This document shows positions 7,383 to 16,210 of a stretch of 64,000 nucleotides of DNA, one piece after another; within the stretch, counting starts at the first letter, position 1; each line of letters starts with the position of its first letter. The notes beneath the pieces are model-generated. The model was not told the DNA's origin and did no database searches. It saw only the letters and a list, made by a program, of their open reading frames with translations. The stretch is from positions 186,001 to 250,000 of the forward strand of contig NZ_BAAAUX010000019.1 in the NCBI RefSeq assembly GCF_039534165.1, in the 5' to 3' direction. Source of the stretch: Saccharopolyspora_D taberi. Lineage in GTDB: Bacteria; Actinomycetota; Actinomycetes; Mycobacteriales; Pseudonocardiaceae. Both the position numbers and the translations under genes were made by a program.

Positions 7383-8470
7383 CCAGCCGAATCCACGCCA
7401 TCGACGTGCACGCCGAAGGGGAACCCGGGCGGGTGCTCATCGGCAGCCACCTGCACGTCAAGGGCGCCACCATGGCCGAGCGGCTGCGCCACTGCCGCGA
7501 AACGCTCGACCCGCTGCGCCGCCTGCTGTTGCGGGAACCACGCGGCTATCCCGGGCTGTGCGGCGTGCTCATCCTGCCGCCTGCCGATCCGGTCGCCGAT
7601 TTCGGTCTGGTGGTGCTCGAACAGGGCGGCTTCAAACCGATGTCGGGCAGCAACCTCATCTGCGCTGTGACCGCGCTGGTGGAGACCCAGGCGCTGCCGG
7701 TGAGCGAACCCGTCACCGAGCTCGTGGTGGACACCGCCGTCGGCCTGGTCTCGGTGCGCGCCGAGGTGGCGGACGGCAAGGTCACCCGCGTCACCTTCGA
7801 CAACGTGGCCTCCTTCGCCGTGGCCCTCGATCACGTGCTGGAGCTGCCCGAGTACGGCCGGGTGCCGGTCGACATCGTCTTCGGCGGCCAGTTCTTCGTG
7901 CAGGCACGGGCGGCAGACCTGGGAATCGAGCTGGACGCCCCGGCCGCCAAGCAGATCACCCGCGCAGGCGCGGTGCTCCGCGCCGCCGCGCAGCAGCAGT
8001 TCCCGGTCGTCCACCCGAACAACCCCGACATCGACCAGGTTTCGCTGACCATGATCCACGGTCCTTCGGCGACACCCGGCGTGTCGGGACGCAACGCGGT
8101 CGTGCTGCCCAACGGGGAGGTCGACCTCGCCGACCCCGCCACCTGGACGGGATCGCTGGACCGCTCCCCGTGCGGGACCGGGACCAGCGGCCGGATGGCC
8201 GCCCTGCACGCTCGCGGCGAGCTGGGCGTGAACGTCCCGTTCGTCCACGAAGGCATCCTCGGCACGACCTTCACCGGCACGCTGCGCGGCACCACGCAGA
8301 TCGGCGGCTACCAGGCGGTGCTGCCGTCGATCAGCGGCCGTGGCTGGATCACCGGGTTCTCGCAGTTCGTCCTGGACGACAGCGACCCCTTCCCGCAGGG
8401 CTACGTGCTCGGGGACCTGTGGGGACAGGCCCGGACCGCAGCCGCCGACCTCATCGAGCTGGAGGGCTGA
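7379..8470 (+). CDS. Proline-racemase-family hydroxyproline epimerase (Ser/Cys type)
   Basis: 363 residues of the proline racemase family, starting IHAIDVHAEGEPGRV, the usual N-terminal signature. Canonical racemases and 4-hydroxyproline 2-epimerases use two cysteines. Here the second is present (SPCGTGTSG, C265) but the first site reads KPMSGSNLIC, with Ser89 replacing Cys. Family members of S-C type are known to act on 3- or 4-hydroxyprolines, so epimerase activity remains likely, with altered specificity or some dehydratase character possible. ATGA overlap with the previous gene and TGATG overlap with the next show tight coupling in the operon. Confidence 0.85.
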   Translation: MTSRIHAIDVHAEGEPGRVLIGSHLHVKGATMAERLRHCRETLDPLRRLLLREPRGYPGLCGVLILPPADPVADFGLVVLEQGGFKPMSGSNLICAVTALVETQALPVSEPVTELVVDTAVGLVSVRAEVADGKVTRVTFDNVASFAVALDHVLELPEYGRVPVDIVFGGQFFVQARAADLGIELDAPAAKQITRAGAVLRAAAQQQFPVVHPNNPDIDQVSLTMIHGPSATPGVSGRNAVVLPNGEVDLADPATWTGSLDRSPCGTGTSGRMAALHARGELGVNVPFVHEGILGTTFTGTLRGTTQIGGYQAVLPSISGRGWITGFSQFVLDDSDPFPQGYVLGDLWGQARTAAADLIELEG

Positions 8471-9975
8471 TGACTGAAACATCGACGGATGGCACCGGAC
8501 AGCAGTACATCGGCGGCAAACGCCGCAGCGGAACCTCCCGGGAACAGGTTTCGGTCATCAACCCGTCGAACGGAGACGTCCTCGCCACCGACACCCTGGC
8601 ATCGGCCGACGACGTCGACGAGGCGGTGGCCGCCGCCCGTGACGCGTTCACCGGCTGGTCGCGCACCTCCCCCGCCGAGCGCTCCGAAGCGATGCTGCGC
8701 TGGGCGGACAATCTCCAGCAGCGTGCGGAGGAACTCGCTGCGGTGGAAAGCAGCAACGGCGGCAAGCCGATCAAGCTCGCCCGGGGCTTCGACATTCCCG
8801 GCGTGATCGACAACGTCCGCTTCTTCGCCGGAGCAGCGCGCAATCTGGAAGGCAAGTCCGCCGGTGAGTACTCGCCGGAGCACACCTCCACAATCCGGCG
8901 CGAACCGCTGGGAGTGGTGGGGTCGATCGCGCCCTGGAACTACCCGCTGCAGATGGCGGCGTGGAAGGTGCTCCCGGCCGTCGCCGCCGGAAACACCGTG
9001 GTGCTCAAGCCTTCGGAGCTGACTCCGCTGACCTCGGTGATGTTCGCCGAGGCAGCCACGGAGGCGGGCATCCCCGACGGCGTCATCAACATCGTCACCG
9101 GTACCGGAAGCACCGCGGGCAGTGCGCTCGTCGGGCACCCGGACGTCGCCATGGTGTCCTTCACCGGTTCCACCGCGGTGGGCCGCCAGGTAGCCGCAAC
9201 GGCCGCCGGTCAGGTCAAACGCGTGCACCTCGAACTCGGCGGCAAGGCACCGTTCGTCGTCTTCGACGACGCCGACCTGGAGGCGGCGGCGCGCGGTGCC
9301 GTGGCCGGGGCGCTCATCAACAGCGGCCAGGACTGCACCGCGGCCACCCGCGCCTACGTGCAGCGACCGCGCTACGAGGCATTCGTCGACCGGGTCCGGG
9401 AACTCATGGAAGGCGTGCGGCTCGGGCCGGTCGACGACCCGGCCACCGACATGGGCTCGCTGATCTCCCGCCGGCAGCGCGACCGGGTCGCCGGCATGGT
9501 CGACCGGGCCCGGCAGGACGGTGCCACCATCGTCTGCGGCGGCTACAACCCCGAGGGCACGCCGGCCGAGGGCGCCTACTACGCCCCGACGCTGATCACC
9601 GACGCCGCGCAGGACTCGGAGATCGTCCAGCAGGAGATCTTCGGCCCGGTGCTGGTCTGCCTGCCGTACGACACCGACGACGACGCCATCCGGCTGGCCA
9701 ACGACACCCCCTACGGGCTGGCCGCCTCAGCCTGGACGGGCAACGTCTTCCGCTCCCAGCGCGCGGGCCGCGACATCCAGGCGGGCTGCGTGTGGATCAA
9801 CGATCACATCCCGATCATCAGCGAGATGCCGCACGGTGGCTACAAGGCCTCCGGATTCGGCAAGGACATGTCGGCGTACTCGTTCGACGACTACACCAAC
9901 GTCAAGCACGTCATGTCCGACATCACCGGCGACCAGCAGAAGTCCTGGCACGACCTGGTCTTCACCGGTCGCTGA
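8470..9975 (+). CDS. Aldehyde dehydrogenase, probable 2-oxoglutarate semialdehyde dehydrogenase
   Basis: 501 residues from ATG 8470, which overlaps the preceding stop in TGATG. It is a classical NAD(P)-dependent aldehyde dehydrogenase: SIAPWNYPLQMAAWKVLPAVAAGNTVVLKPSE for the cofactor pocket, FTGSTAVGRQV, the general-base motif LELGGKAPFVVF, and the nucleophile in NSGQDCTAATRAY. By sequence it resembles gamma-aminobutyraldehyde/betaine aldehyde dehydrogenases. By position it should oxidise 2-oxoglutarate semialdehyde to 2-oxoglutarate, completing hydroxyproline breakdown into the TCA cycle. A hairpin terminator follows. Confidence 0.87.
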   Translation: MTETSTDGTGQQYIGGKRRSGTSREQVSVINPSNGDVLATDTLASADDVDEAVAAARDAFTGWSRTSPAERSEAMLRWADNLQQRAEELAAVESSNGGKPIKLARGFDIPGVIDNVRFFAGAARNLEGKSAGEYSPEHTSTIRREPLGVVGSIAPWNYPLQMAAWKVLPAVAAGNTVVLKPSELTPLTSVMFAEAATEAGIPDGVINIVTGTGSTAGSALVGHPDVAMVSFTGSTAVGRQVAATAAGQVKRVHLELGGKAPFVVFDDADLEAAARGAVAGALINSGQDCTAATRAYVQRPRYEAFVDRVRELMEGVRLGPVDDPATDMGSLISRRQRDRVAGMVDRARQDGATIVCGGYNPEGTPAEGAYYAPTLITDAAQDSEIVQQEIFGPVLVCLPYDTDDDAIRLANDTPYGLAASAWTGNVFRSQRAGRDIQAGCVWINDHIPIISEMPHGGYKASGFGKDMSAYSFDDYTNVKHVMSDITGDQQKSWHDLVFTGR

Positions 9976-10008
9976 GCGTGCACCACCACCGGCACGCGCC
10001 GCCCGGGT

Positions 10009-10038
10009 GGGGCGGTCTCCTGGCCGGGAGACCGCCCC
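10009..10038 (+). terminator. Hairpin between aldehyde dehydrogenase and permease
   Basis: GGGGCGGTCTCC and GGAGACCGCCCC form a perfect 12-bp stem with a six-base loop. It probably ends or attenuates the four-gene catabolic transcript and lowers permease expression relative to the enzymes. Confidence 0.75.
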
Positions 10039-10113
10039 CAGGACCCTCGGCCCCGCGGTCCGCCGAAACCTCACGGCAATGAGACCGGACCGCTGAATCC
10101 CGTAGGAGGATTC

Positions 10114-11991
10114 ATGAACACCATATCCGAACCACCCGCCGCAGCGGGCAACCCCGACGCGAAGCTCAAGCGCAGCCTCGGCCTCTGGCAGCTCACCCTG
10201 CTCGGCGTCAGCACCCAGATCGGATCAGGCTGGCTGTTCGCCGTCCTGTCCTCCGCCTCGGTCGCCGGCCCGGCCGCGATCCTGTCGTGGATCATCGGCG
10301 CGATCATGGTCCTGATCGTCTCGCTGCCCTGGATCGAGCTCGGCACCCTGTTCCCCCGCTCCGGCGGCATCGTCCGCTATCCGGCGCTGTCCCACGGGAT
10401 GCTCACCGGCTGGATCACGGGATGGGGGTACTGGATCGGCACCGTCTGCCTGCCCGCGGTCGAAGCCCAGGCCACCCTGACCTATCTCGGCGGCAGCTTC
10501 CCCGAACTGGGACTCGTCCGCGTCGACAGCGGCACGACGGTCCTCGCGTGGCCGAACGGGATCCTCGGCGGAATCGCCATCCTGGCGCTGTTCTTCGTGC
10601 TCAACCTCTTCGGCGTGAAGCTGCTCGCCAAGGTCAACACCTGGGTCACCATCTGGAAGATCGTCGTGCCGACGATCACCTTCGTGCTGCTGTTCTTCAG
10701 CTTCCGCGCGGGCAACCTCACCATCCGAAGTGGATTTTTCCCGACCGGATCGAGCGGAGTCGTGCACGCGCTGGTCATCGGCGGCATCGCGTTCGCCTAC
10801 GTCGGATCCCGGCAGATCCTCGACTACGCCGGCGAAGCGCGCAACCCCAGGCGCAACATCCCGCTGGCCATCATCGGTTCCTGCCTCATCCCGATGGTGG
10901 TCTACCTCGGCCTGCAGATCGGGTTCCTCGGCGCCCTCGACTGGGGCAGCGCCGGCGTGGCACCCGGCGACTGGTCCGCGCTGGAAAGCAGCAGCTGGGC
11001 CTCGGCCCCGTTGTTCCAGGCGCTGGGAGCAGCAGGTTTCGGTGCCTTCGCGACCGTCCTGCTCATCGACGCCGCGGTTTCCCCCGCGGGCAACGGATGG
11101 GTCACCTTCGGCGGCGCGGCTCGGTCCTCCTTCGCCTTCGGCGTCGACGGCTACGCCCCCAGAACCCTGGCCAAGGTCAACAAGTTCGGCGTTCCCTGGG
11201 TGTCGCTGGTCCTCGCGCTGGTCGTCAGCGCGCTGTTCATGCTGCCGTTCCCGAGCTGGTACCAGCTGGTTTCGGTCGTGTCGGCGGCGCTGGTCCTGAG
11301 CTACCTGATGGGCAGTCCGATCGCGCACGTCCTGCGCCGCACGGCACCGCACGCCCCGCGCACCTGGCGCCTGCCTGCCTTGGGGTTCTGGGCGCCCGCC
11401 GGCTACGTCGCCGGACTGTTCATCATCTACGCGACGGGCTTCACCGCACTGGTCCAGCTGCTGGTCATCACCTTCGCCGGGCTCGTCGTCTACGGCGCCT
11501 ACACGTCGGTCCGCACAGGCTGGACTCCCCGCGTCGCGGGCTGGGTGCTCTCCGCCCTGTTCCTCGCGGCATGGGTCTTCATCAACGCCCGCGGTGGCTG
11601 GTTCATGAACACCACCGAGACCCAGCGCCCCGGAAGCTGGGACTTCCCCTGGTACATCGCAGCGATGGCGGTGAGCCTGGCCCTGTACCTCGCGGCGCTG
11701 AGGGTGTTCAGCACCCGCGAGGGCCGCAAGCACCTGGACTCCGGGATCTGGTTGATCACCACGCTTCTCACGGTCCTGACGCTTTCCTACTACGGCGAGT
11801 TCGGCCCACTGGCCGCACCGGCGCTGCCGGAGCCCTACGACCTGGGCGCCATCGTCGTAGTCGCGCTGACCGGCTACTGGTGGGCGATCCGCAGTGGGTT
11901 TCGCACCGGACAACTCGACCACGCCCTGAACGACGACTCCGTCCACAGTGGTGAGGTGCCAACGGGGCAGGGAGCCGCGAATCCGGTGTAG
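10114..11991 (+). CDS. APC-family amino acid permease
   Basis: 625 residues of the amino acid-polyamine-organocation superfamily. After a short hydrophilic N-terminus, TM1 carries the substrate-backbone loop QIGSGWLFAV. At least ten more hydrophobic helices follow, ending in a hydrophilic tail. The length exceeds the usual 450-500 residues because extra C-terminal helices are present (about residues 460-610). It lies directly behind the hydroxyproline operon and is inferred to import hydroxyproline or proline. A GTAGGAGG-type ribosome binding site lies just before ATG 10114. A perfect terminator closes the unit. Confidence 0.85.
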   Translation: MNTISEPPAAAGNPDAKLKRSLGLWQLTLLGVSTQIGSGWLFAVLSSASVAGPAAILSWIIGAIMVLIVSLPWIELGTLFPRSGGIVRYPALSHGMLTGWITGWGYWIGTVCLPAVEAQATLTYLGGSFPELGLVRVDSGTTVLAWPNGILGGIAILALFFVLNLFGVKLLAKVNTWVTIWKIVVPTITFVLLFFSFRAGNLTIRSGFFPTGSSGVVHALVIGGIAFAYVGSRQILDYAGEARNPRRNIPLAIIGSCLIPMVVYLGLQIGFLGALDWGSAGVAPGDWSALESSSWASAPLFQALGAAGFGAFATVLLIDAAVSPAGNGWVTFGGAARSSFAFGVDGYAPRTLAKVNKFGVPWVSLVLALVVSALFMLPFPSWYQLVSVVSAALVLSYLMGSPIAHVLRRTAPHAPRTWRLPALGFWAPAGYVAGLFIIYATGFTALVQLLVITFAGLVVYGAYTSVRTGWTPRVAGWVLSALFLAAWVFINARGGWFMNTTETQRPGSWDFPWYIAAMAVSLALYLAALRVFSTREGRKHLDSGIWLITTLLTVLTLSYYGEFGPLAAPALPEPYDLGAIVVVALTGYWWAIRSGFRTGQLDHALNDDSVHSGEVPTGQGAANPV

Positions 11992-12018
11992 CACGACGGG
12001 TTTCCGCATCCGATCCAC

Positions 12019-12054
12019 GTTCGCCTCCCGAGCCGGCAAGCTCGGGAGGCGAAC
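12019..12054 (+). terminator. Terminator after permease
   Basis: GTTCGCCTCCCGAG and CTCGGGAGGCGAAC form a perfect 14-bp stem around an eight-base loop, 27 bases after the permease stop. It marks the right end of the hydroxyproline locus. Confidence 0.8.
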
Positions 12055-12095
12055 CGCGTTGCGAAGACCGGCAGCTAGGGCTGAGAGTGTGTAGG

Positions 12096-12211
12096 CATAA
12101 GTTGACTGATAAGCAGTGGCGGGTCATCGAGCCGCTGTTGCCGTTTCGGGCTCGAAAGGGCGTCCGAGAAACGATGACCGCCGGATGATCAATGGGATGC
12201 TGTTCATCGGG
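12096..12211 (+). pseudogene. IS5-type transposase, N-terminal remnant
   Basis: The frame starting at AAGTTGACTGAT gives KLTDKQWRVIEPLLP, the classic N-terminus of IS5-family (DDE) transposases. After a frame change it gives KGRPRNDDRRMINGMLFIG, the next conserved block. The similarity stops near 12211. A matching C-terminal remnant in the same orientation lies at 16211-16345, so one element appears to have had its middle replaced by the 12.3-16.1 kb genes. The 12212-12376 stretch holds no other recognisable gene and presumably carries the protease promoter. Confidence 0.7.
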
Positions 12212-12376
12212 CTTTTTGGGTCCGTCGAAGTGAAGTATCGATTGGCTCGTCGCCCGCTGCCCGGGCGTTACTGCCCACCGTCCGAGTGGTATCCGAACCA
12301 TGACCGGGCGTGCTGTTCTGGCGTCGGTCAGGGTGGACGGTGAAGCCGAACGTTCGCTGGTTTCTTGGGGGATTCC

Positions 12377-14110
12377 GTGGAGTATGGGAAGATTTCGCCG
12401 ACGCTGGCCCGAGCCTATGACACCTACCTGGAGTCCGGGTGGGAGGGACTGTCGGCTCACGTCGACAGGCATGAGCTCGCCGGAGTCGTCGCGCCGTCCG
12501 ACGAAACGCAACCGGCTCACGTTGTGGTGAACCTGCTGTGCAGCCCGGACGCCGACCTCAGCGGTCTCGCCGACGCTGGTGTCAGCATCAACGAGGGCGG
12601 CCGGCGCGTGCGCACCGCGACCGTGCCGTTGCCCGCTCTGGAGCAGCTCGCCGAGCACCCGGGCGTGGAGTGGATCGGCGAGGACGAGCACGTCGAGCTG
12701 CACCTGGACGTCGCTGCGGAGAAAGTCGGCCTGGGCAAGTACCGGACGCGCGCGGGCACCAGCGGGAAGGGAGTGATCATCGGGATCGTCGACACCGGGA
12801 TCGACTCCACCCACGCCGACTTCACCGGCCGGGTGCAGCGGATCTGGGACCAGACGGTCACCGGCACCGGTGTCCCCGAAGGGGCGTACGGGAAGGAATA
12901 CACCGGTGCCGATGTGCAAACGTCGCAGGACACCAACGGCCACGGCACGATGGTGGCCGGCGTCGCCGCCGGTGCGGGATCGGTCTACCGCGGGGTCGCT
13001 CCCGAAGCGGACCTGGTAGTGGTCAAGTCGAAGCGCAAGACATCGGATGTCATCAACGGGATCCGCTACCTCGCCCGCGTCGCTCGGGAAGCCAAGAAGC
13101 CGCTGGTGATCAACCTGAGCCTCGGCTGCGGGCAGGACCCTCACGACGGTACAGACGCGTTGTCGAGGGCAGTGGACGAGATCTCGGGGCCCGGTGTGGT
13201 CGTGTGCTGTTCTGCGGGGAACGAGGGGTCGAGCCCGATCCGGGCAGAGGCCGAGGTCGGGCGCGGCGAAACGACGATCCCGTGCAACTACGGCTTCTAC
13301 GAGAAGTACGGCGCCTTCGGCGTCTACGGGTGGTATTCGGGCAAGGTTCAGATCGAGATCGCGTTCCAAGCGCCGAGCGGAGCGCGGACCCCGTGGCAAA
13401 GCGTGATCACCTCGGGAAAGCCCTACACCAGCCACAAGCTGGACAACTGGGATGTCGTCCTCTACCACATGGTGGACCCGCGCAACCGGTGCCACTACAT
13501 CGGTGTCTCGGCCACTCCGCCGCAGAACGCCGGGAAGACGAGATCCTTCTGGAAGCTGGTGTTGCGCGGCAAGAACTTCGGCATGGCCACGACGAGCCAT
13601 GTCGACGTGTGGTGCACCGGAGACGTCTATCTGGCGGGCCCCGGTGCCCGCACCACGATGACCATCGCCGCTCCCGGCGCCGCCTACGAGGCGATCACCG
13701 TGGGCGCCTACATGTCGCGCAAGAAGTGGACCGACCTCAACGAGCTGGACTGGCAGCACAGCGACTACACCGAGGACGCGATGGCGCCGTTCAGCAGCCG
13801 GGGCCCGCTGCGCAACGGCAACGCGAAACCGAACGTGGCGGCTCCGGGTGCGGTGATCGTGACGTGCCTGTCCAGCAAGATCACGCAGAAGCCCGACAGC
13901 GAGGACACGCCCGACTCCACCCACGTCGTCGGCAGGGGCACAAGCATGTCCGCCCCGTTCATGGCCGGTGTCGTGGCCCTGCTGCTGCAGAAGGAACCCA
14001 CGCTCGACCGCGACAAGATTCTCGAAAAGCTCTCCGTCCGACCGGAAAGCGACACCAAGCACGACCAGAACGTCTGGGGCCGCGGACTGATCGACCTCGA
14101 CCCGATGTGA
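12377..14110 (+). CDS. S8-family subtilisin-like serine protease without signal peptide
   Basis: 577 residues from GTG 12377, chosen because GGGGGA lies 6 bases upstream; a TTG at 12365 is possible. The catalytic triad is complete: Asp139 in IGIVDTGIDSTH, His189 in NGHGTMVAGVAAG, Ser525 in GTSMSAPFMAG. Residues 1-115 look like an inhibitor-type propeptide domain (AHVVVNLLCSP to VEWIGEDE). A ~180-residue insert before FSSRGP carries beta-rich sequence. There is no signal peptide or membrane anchor, so it is cytoplasmic or exported unusually. It heads a three-gene block with an MABP protein and an RCC1-like protein, enclosed by transposase remnants. The target is unknown. Confidence 0.9.
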   Translation: MEYGKISPTLARAYDTYLESGWEGLSAHVDRHELAGVVAPSDETQPAHVVVNLLCSPDADLSGLADAGVSINEGGRRVRTATVPLPALEQLAEHPGVEWIGEDEHVELHLDVAAEKVGLGKYRTRAGTSGKGVIIGIVDTGIDSTHADFTGRVQRIWDQTVTGTGVPEGAYGKEYTGADVQTSQDTNGHGTMVAGVAAGAGSVYRGVAPEADLVVVKSKRKTSDVINGIRYLARVAREAKKPLVINLSLGCGQDPHDGTDALSRAVDEISGPGVVVCCSAGNEGSSPIRAEAEVGRGETTIPCNYGFYEKYGAFGVYGWYSGKVQIEIAFQAPSGARTPWQSVITSGKPYTSHKLDNWDVVLYHMVDPRNRCHYIGVSATPPQNAGKTRSFWKLVLRGKNFGMATTSHVDVWCTGDVYLAGPGARTTMTIAAPGAAYEAITVGAYMSRKKWTDLNELDWQHSDYTEDAMAPFSSRGPLRNGNAKPNVAAPGAVIVTCLSSKITQKPDSEDTPDSTHVVGRGTSMSAPFMAGVVALLLQKEPTLDRDKILEKLSVRPESDTKHDQNVWGRGLIDLDPM

Positions 14111-14332
14111 GGTCAGCCGGGGCTGCGCCCGCCGACGTGTGGACATTGCCGCTGTTCCACCTCGCCCGCGACGCTGCTGTCTGCCTCCTCGGGGCGGCGA
14201 CTCTCGGTAAATGGCCGTCGTCCGATCCGGTTTCGGGGCGCGTACGGACTTGTGACCTTCGGGCGTGGCACCTGCACTGGGTGTGAGCTCGCGGGAGACC
14301 GCGCATGGAGGAACTGTTCGAGGGGGGAAACG

Positions 14333-14779
14333 ATGACGGAACCGGAAAATGCAAGGATGGGCGACGAGTCGGTCCTGGCGGGACAGGGGATTACTCACAT
14401 AGCGTTCTTCCCGGACGACAGTGACATCGAAGGATACACAAAAATCAAGACGAACATCAACAGCAAGGGCACCGCACGTTACCTCGGCTACACAAGAGCA
14501 GCCAATAAACCCTCGATCGTCAACCTCGTTTTTTACCTGAAATGGAAGGAAGATCCGGGCGCCTATCTCTTCTACAAGCAAGATCTCAATGAGGGAGCCG
14601 GGCCGATTCCCCTCTACCTCGCCACCACCACTAATTCGACCGAGGGCAACAATGCCATCACCGATCTGGCCGTGGTCAAGGCGTCTGAAGCGGCCCCGCC
14701 GGGGTTCAAGAAGATCGAGTTGAACCTCAACATCGGTGTACAAGGTGGCGAGAACCTCAACCTCGCTTACAAGTCGTGA
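14333..14779 (+). CDS. MABP (beta-prism) domain protein
   Basis: 148 residues from ATG 14333, with a strong AGGGGGGAAA site before it. The pattern GYTKIKTNINS, AYLFYKQDLNEGAGPIPLYLA, AITDLAVVKA, PPGFKKIELNLN matches the three-fold repeat of the MABP beta-prism, with its recurring ITDI, P-Gy-kId and DLN-G-iyLcYk elements. MABP domains bind acidic membranes in eukaryotic ESCRT-I and accompany some bacterial pore-forming proteins; whether this one binds membrane is inference. There is no signal peptide. The 180 bases at 14401-14580 contain 89 G+C (49%), far below neighbouring DNA, a sign of transfer. The 222-base gap before it shows nothing else. Confidence 0.65.
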   Translation: MTEPENARMGDESVLAGQGITHIAFFPDDSDIEGYTKIKTNINSKGTARYLGYTRAANKPSIVNLVFYLKWKEDPGAYLFYKQDLNEGAGPIPLYLATTTNSTEGNNAITDLAVVKASEAAPPGFKKIELNLNIGVQGGENLNLAYKS

Positions 14780-14805
14780 GGAGTACTCGGCTCGGGAGGG
14801 ACGAC

Positions 14806-16116
14806 ATGGGTACGGTCGCTCACCATGTGAGCACAGTGGACGAAAGACGGATCGAAGGCGAGGAGGAGGCGCTTTTAGCTTCAGCTTCGGCTGGCGAGGG
14901 TTTTCTCGACGCTTGGGGAGACAACGGGGAAAAGCAGGGCTCGGTGCCGGATCGGTTGAAGGGCGTGAAGGTCGCCGCCATCAGCGCGGGCGGCTACCAC
15001 AACCTCGTGATCAAGCCGGACGGCACCCTTGACGCCTGGGGTTCCGACGGCAGCGGGCAAAGCACGGTGCCGCCCAGGCTGAAGAAAGTGAAAATCGCCG
15101 CCGTCTCTGCGGGTCGCTACCACAATCTTGTGATCAAGTCGGACGGTACGCTCGATGCCTGGGGTTACAACAAAGATGGGCAGGGCGCTGTGCCGGACAG
15201 GTTGAAGGGCCAGAAAATCCTCGCGATCAGCGCTTACGGCAACCACAACATGGTGATCAAGCAGGACGGCCTCCTCGATGCCTGGGGTGAGAACAACTGC
15301 GGGGAGGGCAAGGTGCCGCCGGAGCACGAGAACACGAAAGCCATTGCCGTCAGCGCGGGTGGTTTGCGGAACTTGATGATCAAGCAGAGCGGCCACCTTG
15401 ACGCCTGGTGGTACGACACCTGCGCGTCCGGGGTGTCGGATGAGGATGAGGGTCAGTCCTGGGTGCCGAAACGGCTGAAGGACACGAAAGTCACTGCCAT
15501 CAGTGCGGGGTGGGACCCCAACATGGTGCTCAAGGCGGACGGTGTCCTCGACGCCTGGAGCTACGAAGGAAGCGACAAGACGCCGAATGACCTGAAGAAA
15601 GTGAAAATCATGGCCGTCAGTGCTGGTTACGGTCACAACGTGGTGATCAAGCAGGACGGTACCCTTGACGCCTGGGGTGCCGACGACAAAGGGCAAAGCA
15701 CGGTGCCGCCCAGGCTGAAGAGCGCGAAAGTCGCCTTCGTCAGTGCCGGCGGTAAGCACAACCTGCTGCTCGTTCCTGGATTGTCGAACGGTGCGATCAG
15801 CTTGATGAACCCCGCGGCCAGTGGCCAGACCGTCGGGCGCTACACCAACTTCCCGCACGCTTTTGATGTGCGTGTCCAGGTCGACGGCAAACCGGTCAAA
15901 GATCTTGGGATCACCTTCACCGTCGAGGGCAGCAGCGGATCGGCTTTTCTGGCCGGTGGCACGGTGTACGGCGCGGCGACCGACAAGGACGGCATCGCCA
16001 CGGCCTCGCCGCTGCGGACAGGTCCGACCAGTGGCAACTTCACCGTCAGCGTCACCGCGCCCACTCGACAGGAGCTGGGCACTCTGCAGATTCCACTCAC
16101 CATCGCCTCTGCCTGA
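14806..16116 (+). CDS. RCC1-like seven-repeat beta-propeller protein with Ig-like C-terminal domain
   Basis: 436 residues from ATG 14806, with GGGAGGG seven bases upstream; a GTG at 14776 overlapping the previous stop is possible. Residues ~33-325 hold seven repeats of about 41 residues, each with LDAWG, VP.RLK, KV.AISAG and HN.VIK.DG, as in RCC1/BNR propellers. Residues ~330-436 read as a bacterial Ig-like (invasin/Big_1-type) domain: DVRVQVDGKPVKDLGITFTVEG, then ATDKDGIATASPL. There is no signal peptide. Codon 24 (14875-14877) is TTA, so translation could depend on the bldA tRNA if the host uses that switch. Function is probably protein binding. Confidence 0.82.
   Translation: MGTVAHHVSTVDERRIEGEEEALLASASAGEGFLDAWGDNGEKQGSVPDRLKGVKVAAISAGGYHNLVIKPDGTLDAWGSDGSGQSTVPPRLKKVKIAAVSAGRYHNLVIKSDGTLDAWGYNKDGQGAVPDRLKGQKILAISAYGNHNMVIKQDGLLDAWGENNCGEGKVPPEHENTKAIAVSAGGLRNLMIKQSGHLDAWWYDTCASGVSDEDEGQSWVPKRLKDTKVTAISAGWDPNMVLKADGVLDAWSYEGSDKTPNDLKKVKIMAVSAGYGHNVVIKQDGTLDAWGADDKGQSTVPPRLKSAKVAFVSAGGKHNLLLVPGLSNGAISLMNPAASGQTVGRYTNFPHAFDVRVQVDGKPVKDLGITFTVEGSSGSAFLAGGTVYGAATDKDGIATASPLRTGPTSGNFTVSVTAPTRQELGTLQIPLTIASA
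14905..15771 (+). repeat. Seven in-gene tandem repeats, period mostly 123 bp
   Basis: LDAW-encoding units begin at 14905, 15028, 15151, 15274, 15397, 15546 and 15664. The first four spacings are exactly 123 bp; the fifth unit is lengthened to 149 bp by an insertion reading ASGVSDEDEG, and the sixth is 118 bp. This is the propeller repeat seen at DNA level. The first units are the most alike, suggesting recent amplification. Confidence 0.85.
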
Positions 16117-16210
16117 CAACGGTTTCACGACGGCGTGTTTGCCGAAAGCCTTGGCATCCCGGTCCGGGCAGACCACGCACCTGCCCGGACCGGGTCCTTG
16201 CCGCCCTAGA

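Noticed and set aside
11768..14743. A 991-codon open frame on the minus strand across the permease end, subtilase and MABP genes
   Set aside because: It runs antisense to genes with full catalytic motifs and shows no family signature; long antisense frames are expected in high-GC DNA.
14905..15771. Regular spaced repeats that might suggest a CRISPR-like array
   Set aside because: The 123-bp period is coding, in frame, and matches RCC1 propeller blades; spacers and short identical repeats are absent.
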